From Oscillospiraceae bacterium (GTDB lineage Bacteria; Bacillota; Clostridia; Oscillospirales; Oscillospiraceae), in assembly GCA_017410075.1 (NCBI GenBank), contig JAFQRK010000063.1:1-62537 (forward strand): 62,537 nt of DNA. Direction: 5' to 3'. Within the stretch, counting starts at the first letter, position 1, and every line of letters starts with the position of its first letter. A program made the translations under genes and the position numbers. Under the pieces are notes generated by a model. That model was not told where the DNA came from. It did no database searches and was given only the letters and a program-made list of their open reading frames with translations. Below, in pieces: positions 41,935 to 48,973 of the stretch.

Positions 41935-43050
41935 TTATAACTCCTCAGCCTGGGATGCAGGCTTGATGTCGATCTTATAGCCGGTCAGACGGGCTGCCAG
42001 GCGGGCATTCTGACCTTCCTTGCCGATGGCCAGGCTCAGCTGATCATCGGGAACGATGACGCGGCAGGCCTTCTGGCCGGGAATTGCAGTAACGGAAATA
42101 ACATCTGCAGGAGAAAGGGCTGCCTTGACATACTCGCAGGGATCCTCGCTCCATACCACGATGTCGATCTTCTCGCCGTACAGCTCCCGGACAACGGCGC
42201 CTACACGGCCGCCACGGGGACCGACACAAGCACCCACGGGATCCAGATCCTCCACTGTGGCACGAACTGCCATCTTGGAACGGGAGCCTGCCTCGCGGGC
42301 GATATTGCGGATCTCCACCTGACCGTCTGCGATCTCCGGTGTCTCCAGCTCAAACAGCCGGCGCACCATATTGGGATGGGTACGGCTCACATGGACGATG
42401 GGGCCACGGCCCATCTTGTGTACTTCCAGCACATAGACCTTGATCTTGTCACCTTCGTGCCAGGTCTCGCCGGGGATCTGCTCGCCCACACGCAGGACAG
42501 CGTCGGAAGCCTCTGCTCCCTGGCCGATACGCACGAACAGATCGCCATTGATATCACACTTGACCACAGTGCCGGTCAGCAGCTCCTGGGCCTTGTTGGA
42601 ATAGTTGTCGTAAACAACGCCGCGCTCTGCCTCGCGAATACCCTGGATCACCACCTGCTTAAAGGTCTGGGCAGCGATGCGGCCAAACTTCTGGAAATCC
42701 ACCTCAATGGAAATATTGTCGCCCGGCTGGGCATCAGGGTTGATATTACGGGCTGCGTCGATATGGATCTCCAGCGCGGAATCCTCTACCTCTTCCACCA
42801 CAGTCTTAATGACATGCAGGAAAAGGCCCTCTTCACTCAGATCCACCACAACATTGTCAGCAGGGACATCTCTGCGGTCCTCCCGATCCTTGCGGTAGGC
42901 GTTTGCCATGCCCTGCTTCAGGCGATCCACCATATAGTCCACGGGGATACCCTTGGTCTTTTCCAGATCCCGCAGGCTGGCGAAGATCTCTGCACCCAGG
43001 TTTACCTTGGGGGTCTCGGGCTGCTTCTTGGCTCTGCTATTTCTTGCCAT
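41935..43050 (-). CDS. nusA: Transcription termination/antitermination factor NusA
   Basis: A 371-residue RNA polymerase-associated factor. The N-terminal RNAP-binding domain (about 15-130), an S1 domain (GTVVKCDINGDLFVRIGQGAEA to DKIKVYVLEV) and two KH domains (VGACVGPRGGRVGAVVRELYGEKIDIV and QLSLAIGKEGQNARLAARLTGYKIDI) are in order. There are no C-terminal acidic repeats, as in other Gram-positive NusA proteins. The stop is 3 bases from the repeat that separates it from ylxR. NusA is known to regulate its own operon in E. coli, which bears on the rimP leader described below. Confidence 0.96.
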   Translation of the reverse strand: MARNSRAKKQPETPKVNLGAEIFASLRDLEKTKGIPVDYMVDRLKQGMANAYRKDREDRRDVPADNVVVDLSEEGLFLHVIKTVVEEVEDSALEIHIDAARNINPDAQPGDNISIEVDFQKFGRIAAQTFKQVVIQGIREAERGVVYDNYSNKAQELLTGTVVKCDINGDLFVRIGQGAEASDAVLRVGEQIPGETWHEGDKIKVYVLEVHKMGRGPIVHVSRTHPNMVRRLFELETPEIADGQVEIRNIAREAGSRSKMAVRATVEDLDPVGACVGPRGGRVGAVVRELYGEKIDIVVWSEDPCEYVKAALSPADVISVTAIPGQKACRVIVPDDQLSLAIGKEGQNARLAARLTGYKIDIKPASQAEEL

Positions 43051-43062
43051 GATTCTTCCTCC

Positions 43063-43515
43063 TTAGAATTCTACGCGAAGCCGCACCAATGCAACTTCGG
43101 ATTTTGTAAATGTGATCATTTCTTTACCGGCTTCCACAGTTACACAGCCATCTTCATAGCCGCGCAGGATACCGGGAATTTCCTTCAGTCCGTTTCTGGG
43201 GCGGTACAGCTTCACCGTGACGGCGCTGCCCATAAACCGCTCAAAATCAGACGGCCGCTTCAGCGCACGCTCCAGACCGGCGGAGCACACCTCAAAATGA
43301 TAGGATTCCGCAATGGGGTCTTTTTCATCCAGCACCGGGTCAACGGCACGGGAAATGGCCTCGCAGTCAGAGATGTCCACGCCATCCTCTTTTTCGATGT
43401 ACAGCCGCAGGAATCGCTCTGAGCCTTCCCGCACATATTCCACATCCCAGAGACTGCAGCCGTGCTGCTCCACAATGGGGCGGGCAAACTGCTCTACCAG
43501 TTCTGTAACCTTCAT
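43063..43515 (-). CDS. rimP: Ribosome maturation factor RimP
   Basis: A 150-residue 30S assembly factor. N-terminal blocks PIVEQHGCSLWDVEYVREGSERFLRLYIEKEDGVDISDCEAISRAVDPVLDEKDPI and the C-terminal SH3-like domain VCSAGLERALKRPSDFERFMGSAV are typical. It is the first gene of the operon and is preceded by a leader in which the ribosome binding site can be buried in a hairpin. The promoter is TTGCAT-17-TATAAT. Confidence 0.94.
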   Translation of the reverse strand: MKVTELVEQFARPIVEQHGCSLWDVEYVREGSERFLRLYIEKEDGVDISDCEAISRAVDPVLDEKDPIAESYHFEVCSAGLERALKRPSDFERFMGSAVTVKLYRPRNGLKEIPGILRGYEDGCVTVEAGKEMITFTKSEVALVRLRVEF

Positions 43516-43582
43516 TTTTTCGCCTCTTTCATTAAGAAAGAGAGAGGCGAAATCGCCTCTCTCCTAAAGTCAAACATCTTAC
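43516..43582 (-). promoter_or_regulatory. rimP leader with two mutually exclusive hairpins
   Basis: In RNA sense, segment 1 (AGAGAGGCGA, 43562-43553) can pair with segment 2 (TCGCCTCTCTCTTTC, 43550-43536). Segment 2 can instead pair with segment 3 (GAAAGAGGCGA, 43530-43520), which contains the AGAGG ribosome binding site of rimP. Pairing 1-2 leaves the site free and is followed by a short T-rich stretch; pairing 2-3 hides the site. This is a clear switch-like layout, though unproven. Confidence 0.6.
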
Positions 43583-43588
43583 AGTGGA

Positions 43589-43617
43589 ATTATAGCACCT
43601 TTTTTAATGAAATGCAA
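43589..43617 (-). promoter_or_regulatory. Promoter of the rimP-rbfA operon
   Basis: On the minus strand TTGCAT (43617-43612) and TATAAT (43594-43589), spacing 17. Transcription should begin near 43582, giving a leader of about 67 nt. Confidence 0.85.
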
Positions 43618-43656
43618 TACCTTTTTTCAGGTTTTTTATGCATTTTCTCGACTTTT

Positions 43657-44754
43657 TTAGATTCCTGAGCGCAAATACTTCCGATCCCAGTCATCGTCAA
43701 ACAGCCGATTCATCCGATCCAGAACGCTGGATTGCGCCAGATCATCCGCCAACTGCCGCAGCAAATGCACCGGCTCCAGACTTTCCAGATAAAAGTCCGG
43801 CAGCGCATCCTCTCCAAACCGGATGCCCAGCACAGCACCGGTGATGGCACCTACCGCCGCGCTGCGGCCGGAATGATTCACCGCGGTGATCATTGCCGTG
43901 TCAAAATCCCCGTGGCAGGTCATACAGGCGTACAGCACGCCCGCCAGCACCTCCGCCGCCGTACGGCAGCGCAGCTGCTCCATTGCCTCCATAGGCGAAA
44001 CCGTCTGGGACTGCGCCAGAGTCTGCGCCAGCTGCAAGAGCTCCCAGATGTGTCCCAAATGTCCGAATTCCGGGCCAAACTGCAGCGTAACAGAATCCAC
44101 CACAGCCTCCACCAAGGCTTTGACGCCAATATCCGGCTCCTGCAGCAGCACGCTCAGCGCATGGGTCAGCGCCGCAGCAGACAGAACCGTCTGCGTATCG
44201 CCGTGGGTCAACGCCACCGCTTCCGCACCCAGCTGATCCATCATTTCGGGCTCCATATCCGTAATGCTGCCCAAAAGCGCCACGGGAACGACCTCCGTCA
44301 AGGCGCTGGGAAGATCGTTGCGATAGACCGGATTCCGGGGCGTGCCCAGTGTTTCCCTTGTCAGTGCGTCCAGCATCCGGGTGTCCATACAATGCCGCCG
44401 CTTCAGCTCCGGCGCAGTGGTGAGCCAGCAGTAATTCTTCTCCTGGGGGCAGTATTGCTGTGTCCGCGACCATTCCCGCAGAGCAATGCTGACATATTGG
44501 ATCAGGGATGTGCTGCGGCCGTAGGCCTGATTTCTTGCCAGCGCCATGATCAGGCCGTTGGCAGTATAGGCCGCCAGCTGCGTGTAGGAGGACACTTCGG
44601 CATAGCCGTTGGCAAGATCGTAGCCCAGCAAGCCGTTGGGGCCGTAGTCGATGCAGATATCCTCCAGGCTCTTGCGATCCACGGTGCTGCCCATAGCATC
44701 ACCAACCGCCAGGCCCAACAAAGCCCCACGGAAAACCATGCGTTTTCCCCGCAT
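43657..44754 (-). CDS. ADP-ribosylglycohydrolase family protein with altered metal-site motifs
   Basis: A 365-residue protein with the ADP-ribosylglycohydrolase fold: FRGALLGLAVGDAMGSTVDRKSLEDI at the N-terminus and NHSGRSAAVGAITGAVLGIRFGEDALP near residue 290. Family enzymes remove ADP-ribose from proteins or DNA using two magnesium ions held by a TDDT motif and a late GGDTD motif. Here these read SSYTQL and SGRSAAV, so the metal-binding aspartates are missing and catalysis may be lost or changed. A non-catalytic ADP-ribose binder is one possibility. AGGAGG precedes the ATG, and a TTGCCT-17-TAGAAT promoter lies upstream. Confidence 0.75.
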   Translation of the reverse strand: MRGKRMVFRGALLGLAVGDAMGSTVDRKSLEDICIDYGPNGLLGYDLANGYAEVSSYTQLAAYTANGLIMALARNQAYGRSTSLIQYVSIALREWSRTQQYCPQEKNYCWLTTAPELKRRHCMDTRMLDALTRETLGTPRNPVYRNDLPSALTEVVPVALLGSITDMEPEMMDQLGAEAVALTHGDTQTVLSAAALTHALSVLLQEPDIGVKALVEAVVDSVTLQFGPEFGHLGHIWELLQLAQTLAQSQTVSPMEAMEQLRCRTAAEVLAGVLYACMTCHGDFDTAMITAVNHSGRSAAVGAITGAVLGIRFGEDALPDFYLESLEPVHLLRQLADDLAQSSVLDRMNRLFDDDWDRKYLRSGI

Positions 44755-44784
44755 ATGCCCACCTCCTGAAACTTTTGTAGATAT

Positions 44785-44813
44785 ATTCTACCAAAATATA
44801 CAGTAAAAGGCAA
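44785..44813 (-). promoter_or_regulatory. Promoter of the ADP-ribosylglycohydrolase-like gene
   Basis: On the minus strand TTGCCT (44813-44808) and TAGAAT (44790-44785), spacing 17. Confidence 0.7.
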
Positions 44814-44890
44814 GAAAAAATGAAAACCGCCCTTCTGCATCCAGACGCACCCATTTTTTTCTTGCTTTATGTAATGCACTATGATAAACT

Positions 44891-45052
44891 GATATTGCCA
44901 AACTAACTTAATAGATGTGAAACTGGGCGTATTTCTTTTTATGAAATTACGCCGATTTTGCCATACTTAAATGTGAATTTGATAAAAATGCAAATTCCAC
45001 CAATTTGAGTATGGCTGCGTCCGTTTCACATTGAGTTAGTTTGGCGACTATC
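44891..45052 (+). ncRNA. Structured RNA candidate, three-way junction leader
   Basis: No gene lies at 44755-45116. On the plus strand, P1 pairs GCCAAACTAACT (44897-44908) with AGTTAGTTTGGC (45034-45045), extended by GATA/TATC at the base. P2 pairs TGTGAAAC (44916-44923) with GTTTCACA (45023-45030). Inside are hairpin P3 (GGCGTATTTC with GAAATTACGCC, 44926-44953, one bulge) and the stacked arm P4/P5 (GCCATACTTAAAT with ATTTGAGTATGGC, and GTGAATTTG with CAAATTCCAC). An intrinsic terminator and then the zinc-ribbon gene follow. A weak TTGCTT-17-TAAACT (44862-44890) would start RNA at about the first base of P1. A palindromic mobile element is the alternative reading. Confidence 0.55.
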
Positions 45053-45068
45053 GGAGTTTGCGTTTTTT

Positions 45069-45097
45069 GTGCGGCTGCTTCGGTAGCCGCACTTTTT
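45069..45097 (+). terminator. Intrinsic terminator with UUCG loop in the leader of the 987-residue gene
   Basis: GTGCGGCTGC-TTCG-GTAGCCGCAC, a 10-bp stem closed by a C-TTCG-G tetraloop, followed by TTTTT. The gene upstream runs the other way, so the only plus-strand RNA it could end is the structured leader. Confidence 0.88.
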
Positions 45098-45116
45098 ATT
45101 GTTAGGAGAGAGAAAG

Positions 45117-48080
45117 ATGAAAAAGATGCAATGCGAAGTATGTGGCAGCACTGAAATAAAAAAGATTTCAGATGGAACTTTTGAATGTCAGAGCTGCGGC
45201 GTACAGTACAGTACTGCAGAGGTAAGGCAGCTGTTGGTAGAGATCTCAGGAAAAGTTAAAATCGATCATTCCGAAGAAGTGGAAAACAGCATCAAACGGG
45301 CAGAACAATATGCCCAGGCAGGTAATACGGCGAAAGCAGCCGAGTATTACAACGCCGCTTTGGATATGGACGCAAGTAACGAGGTCGCCCAGCAGGGCAT
45401 AAAAGAAATCGAGGAGCAGCAGGAGCTGGAAGATTACTACATCGTCGAACCGGATGTAGATCCTCAGGAAAATGTTGAGAATTTCTTTAAGCAGCTAGCT
45501 GCCACACAAAATATCGCTTGCGATATTTACAAAGAAATTGCGATCAAGTCCGTAACGGAAAAGTTTATGACCTTCTTCTTTATGAAGGCCAAATACCGTG
45601 CCGACTGGACTGCCACCGCCTGCCATATTTACTACGAGAACCAAACCGTCTATAAGGAGCGGTATGATTCAACTTTGCATCGCCGGGTCAAAGAACCTGT
45701 TACGGAAAAGGTTGAACGGGTCAACCGTGTTCCCAGAAGCGGCTCTCACATCTTTACATCCCAGGAACTGGCGCTGGCTTCCAACAATTTAAGCTCGCTC
45801 TTCGCCGTTGAAACAGAGTCCGTTAAGCGTGACCTGATTGCGGCATTTGAAACGCAGCAGGACGACAAATACGGCACATATAATGTCCGTAAAATCAACC
45901 CCCGTGAGGTTCAAAAGACGGGCGACCAATACTCGTATAAGAATATGGCTCTGGATTTACAGGCCAGCGGCAATATTTATTCTGATAAAAAGAAGAAAAT
46001 GGCCACCAGAGCTTCCGAGCGTGTTGCCCCGGAAATCGCCAACAGCATCGGCGGCGATTATTACGAGCATCTGAACGCAACGCGTCACACCCTCTCCGAA
46101 AGCGTTGTTTGCGTATGCATCCCGGTGCAGATCATCGAGTACACCTACAAGGGCAAGAACTACGCCGCCCTCTCTGATCTGCTTTCCTACACCTCCACCA
46201 TGCCGCTGATCTATCCCTGCGATACAGAGCTTGCTACCGCGATGGACAGCTTGCAGACACAAAAGCAGATCTCGCAAAAGACTCCAGGTATGCTGGCTGG
46301 CCTTATATTTGCCGGTATCGGTTTGTTCTGTCTTTTCTTAGGTATGTTCCTTGGAAATGAAGATTTCTTTATTCCTCTGATGCTGGTCTGCATGGGCATC
46401 GGCTTGATTCTCATGCTGACCGGCTTGATTATAAGCCGGATCCGGACAGCGAGATTTCATAAAAACGCAACGAATGTCAAGAAAACGCTGTTTGATCCAC
46501 GCGTAGCAGCGCTTGAAGAGACGCAAAAGCAGTTCTTTGACGAATATACGGATTACGCCTCTGCCCAGAACGCCGCTTCCGGTGCTGCCTGCCTGGCGAT
46601 CAAGCAGACAAAGGCTATGCTGAGCGAGCCTGGCATCATCCGTAAGAAGATGGCCTATGTTACCAACGATGTCGACAGCGACAACACCATCGAAACGCTG
46701 GAGACGGGCATCGCGCTCATCAAAAAGAAAAGAACCATTGGAATCCTGACATCGCTGGTGATCGGAGTACTACTGGGTACATTGGGATGTGTTCTGCTCA
46801 GCGAGCTGCGGTACTGCCATACGCTGGCATATACGGTTCTTTGGATTGTGACCATTGGCAGTTTCCTGTCTGCAGCTGTTGGCTTTGGTATCACTATGGG
46901 TATCCGGAATGCGCAGATTCGGAAATTGCACGGAGCAATTTACGCCTATAAGGTGCGCAAACATCTCAACGAAGAATTTGAAAATCCTCCGGAAAGCACC
47001 GATCCTCCGTTGCTTCTCTGGACTGAGGAACGCATCGCGGAACAGGTTGCACAAATTCGTGCAGAAACCGACGAAAGTATTTCCAAAAAGGAACGGCTGC
47101 GTAACTGGGGCAAAAAGAATAAGATCCTTCTGGCCATTACCGGCGGCATTGCCCTTTTGCTGCTTTTAATCGTTGCCGTTGAGGCGATTGTATGTAACGC
47201 AACAGCAAATTCTTATATTCGCAGTCTAAAGGGAAAAACATTTGAATGCCGAACAGAACAAACTTCCAAAACGACTTGGATTTCGACTTTCTGCTTTACT
47301 GATAACAACACAGTAGAACAAACCTGGAAACAAATTGATCCCACAACGAATCGGATCAAAGATCAATCTGTAAGGACAGCACGCTATGCCCTCCACTACG
47401 ACATGTGCAACCAGACCCTAATACTAATCATAGACGGAGCGCAGTGTACAGTATATCTTTCCGCTGACGGATCAAGCATCACCGGTTTCGACCGGTTCTC
47501 CGCGCAATACGACGAGGCAACGAGCGACGAGCAAGCATCACCATCCCTCCTCCAAGCCCCCGCCTCTGCGCCCACAACTCCTCCCACCCAGAAGCCCACC
47601 GCTGCACCCTCCGTCGACCAGACCAGCGAAGCAGTTCAAAAAATCTTTGGTGGCACCGGTATATACCATTCTGTATATTTTCCCGGTCTGGACACGGTGA
47701 GTTTCGCCAGTGTTGCTTATGATGGAACAATAAACTGTTGGGACTATGGTGTTCAAAAAGATCTTGTTAAGGAGTTTACCAAAACGATTTATATGCCTCT
47801 TTCAAATTTTTCAAAAGAGGATCAAGCGATTCTTGAAAGCTATTTTACGGCGTTGTATGCGCAATGGGACGCTCTTTCCTGCTGCACGGTGCTTTGCAAC
47901 AAGGGCGCAAACTATTTTACCTTAACCATTTCTTTGTCTGCTATGGATAGGGCTGATAACTACACAGCCATGTACGAGCTCGGTATTATATCCGACAACA
48001 GTCCTATGTACCTTTCTGAAGAGGAAGCTTCTCTTCTGGACGGCGGCTGCACCAAAATTAAAGATACCAGAACCACCTAA
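45117..48080 (+). CDS. Large zinc-ribbon membrane protein with an extracellular C-terminal domain
   Basis: A 987-residue protein I cannot assign to a named function. It starts with a four-cysteine zinc ribbon (C6, C9, C24, C27) of TFIIB-like spacing, then a short TPR-like helical region (about 45-105) and a large soluble region (about 110-385). Two membrane hairpins follow (about 389-440 and 540-595), then a fifth membrane segment (about 668-692). After it come a domain of about 100 residues, a Pro/Ala/Thr-rich linker (about 804-838) and a final domain that should lie outside the cell. The ATG at 45117 has AGGAGAG before it. Its upstream terminator and structured leader suggest attenuation. 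Two smaller zinc-ribbon membrane proteins lie downstream. Confidence 0.75.
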   Translation: MKKMQCEVCGSTEIKKISDGTFECQSCGVQYSTAEVRQLLVEISGKVKIDHSEEVENSIKRAEQYAQAGNTAKAAEYYNAALDMDASNEVAQQGIKEIEEQQELEDYYIVEPDVDPQENVENFFKQLAATQNIACDIYKEIAIKSVTEKFMTFFFMKAKYRADWTATACHIYYENQTVYKERYDSTLHRRVKEPVTEKVERVNRVPRSGSHIFTSQELALASNNLSSLFAVETESVKRDLIAAFETQQDDKYGTYNVRKINPREVQKTGDQYSYKNMALDLQASGNIYSDKKKKMATRASERVAPEIANSIGGDYYEHLNATRHTLSESVVCVCIPVQIIEYTYKGKNYAALSDLLSYTSTMPLIYPCDTELATAMDSLQTQKQISQKTPGMLAGLIFAGIGLFCLFLGMFLGNEDFFIPLMLVCMGIGLILMLTGLIISRIRTARFHKNATNVKKTLFDPRVAALEETQKQFFDEYTDYASAQNAASGAACLAIKQTKAMLSEPGIIRKKMAYVTNDVDSDNTIETLETGIALIKKKRTIGILTSLVIGVLLGTLGCVLLSELRYCHTLAYTVLWIVTIGSFLSAAVGFGITMGIRNAQIRKLHGAIYAYKVRKHLNEEFENPPESTDPPLLLWTEERIAEQVAQIRAETDESISKKERLRNWGKKNKILLAITGGIALLLLLIVAVEAIVCNATANSYIRSLKGKTFECRTEQTSKTTWISTFCFTDNNTVEQTWKQIDPTTNRIKDQSVRTARYALHYDMCNQTLILIIDGAQCTVYLSADGSSITGFDRFSAQYDEATSDEQASPSLLQAPASAPTTPPTQKPTAAPSVDQTSEAVQKIFGGTGIYHSVYFPGLDTVSFASVAYDGTINCWDYGVQKDLVKEFTKTIYMPLSNFSKEDQAILESYFTALYAQWDALSCCTVLCNKGANYFTLTISLSAMDRADNYTAMYELGIISDNSPMYLSEEEASLLDGGCTKIKDTRTT

Positions 48081-48085
48081 ACACA

Positions 48086-48111
48086 GGGGGCGGATGTTGC
48101 CATCCGCCCCC
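48086..48111 (+). terminator. Hairpin after the 987-residue gene
   Basis: GGGGGCGGATG-TTGC-CATCCGCCCCC, an 11-bp stem just past the stop. There is no T run, so it may act as an RNA 3' stabiliser or a weak terminator. Confidence 0.55.
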
Positions 48112-48445
48112 TACAATATCATTTTCTATGTATGCCGTAGGGCGTTTGTTGCTCCTGCCGATCTTTTACGGCCCCTCTTTTTGGCGTTATGTAAACTTCC
48201 GATTTTGAGCGTTGCCTTTCATTTATGCCGGTGCAGTTGTTTTTGCGCATCGAGATAAACTTCCTCCCCACCTGTCATCCCGGGCGTTGCCGAGGGATCT
48301 ACGCACCAAATATCTGCAGTGGCTTCCTCCACTTGCTTACGCTCGGTCGGAATGACACGCTCTCAGTCGCGGCAGTTCCCCCAAAGGAGGAGGCAAGGGT
48401 GCAGTGCTTTCCTTGCAGGGGCGAGCATCGCTCGTCCGCATATGC

Positions 48446-48541
48446 TGTCATTGCGAGGAGCGCAGCGACATGGCAAGCCCCTGTAGTTTCCGGAATCCTT
48501 AGGGGATTCCCACGCCAGTGTGTGCACTGGCTCGGAATGAC
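48446..48541. repeat. GTCATTGCGAGGAGCGCAGCGAC-type repeat
   Basis: It opens with TGTCATTGCGAGGAGCGCAG and closes with GGCTCGGAATGAC, the layout of a repeat common in many bacterial genomes. A shorter relative is at 48273-48356 and a fragment at about 3933. Confidence 0.7.
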
Positions 48542-48562
48542 GGAAAAGGCAACGGGCGCAAC

Positions 48563-48735
48563 CTTGGCCCCCTCGCTGAGGGCAGATTTCCCCGCCAGCG
48601 GGGAAAATGTCCGCGAAGCGGACAAAAGGGGCGCGGGCCCGGCAGGGCTGCTGAGCGTTAGCGAAGCTGGGGGAGTTAAACTCCCTCCGTCAAAAATCAA
48701 AGATTTTTGCCACCTCCCCCAAAGGAGGAGGCAAG
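48563..48735. repeat. Dispersed multi-hairpin repeat, copy 5 (long form)
   Basis: CTTGGCCCCCTC-GCT-GAGGG start, CCCCGCC/GGCGGGG-like and GTCCGC/GCGGAC hairpins, an extra GC-rich insert, GGGGGAGTT/AACTCCCTCC, the AAAAATCAAAGATTTTT hairpin, and CCTCCCCCAAAGGAGGAGGCAAG. It is longer than the other copies because of the GC-rich insert. Confidence 0.8.
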
Positions 48736-48915
48736 GGTGCAATGCTTTTCTTGTAGGGGCGATCCTTGCGGTCGCCCGTCACCGTTGCCTCCCCCCTTCC
48801 GCCTCTATGTTATGTAAACCAAGAATCTGGTTGCCGTAGGGTCTATTATTGATTGCCCGTTTGCGCGAGTTCCTCCGCAGTTGTCATCCTCAAAGAATAC
48901 CTTGAAACATTTTTA

Positions 48916-48944
48916 TTGACTTTTAGCGAATTTTTCGCTAAAAT
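48916..48944 (+). promoter_or_regulatory. Repressible promoter of the 321-residue zinc-ribbon gene
   Basis: TTGACT (48916-48921) and TAAAAT (48939-48944), spacing 17. The 21-base palindrome TTTAGCGAA-TTT-TTCGCTAAA (48922-48942) fills the spacer and touches the -10 box. The same arrangement occurs at 50259-50287. Confidence 0.85.
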
Positions 48945-48973
48945 ATGCCATATAATGACAAGGAGGTACTGTT

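Larger units (their letters stand above)
48112..48915. repeat. Gene-free repeat-rich stretch
   Basis: This 0.8-kb stretch has no credible gene. It holds two GTCAT...ATGAC-ended repeats (48273-48356 and 48446-48541), GTAGGGGCGA motifs (about 48416 and 48753), two GTTATGTAAAC motifs (48186 and 48809), two GCCGTAGGG motifs, and a large copy of the window's main repeat (48563-48735). The open frame at 48225-48839 is made of repeats and is rejected. Confidence 0.75.

Noticed and set aside
44891-45052. Simple MITE as the only reading of the palindromic region before the 987-residue gene
   Set aside because: Not excluded, but no clear target duplication is seen, inner hairpins differ from the ends, and a matched terminator and start site follow. 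I kept the RNA reading at moderate confidence.
48225-48839. 204-codon open frame after the zinc-ribbon gene
   Set aside because: It is composed of GTCAT-type and multi-hairpin repeats, with no start site or domain.
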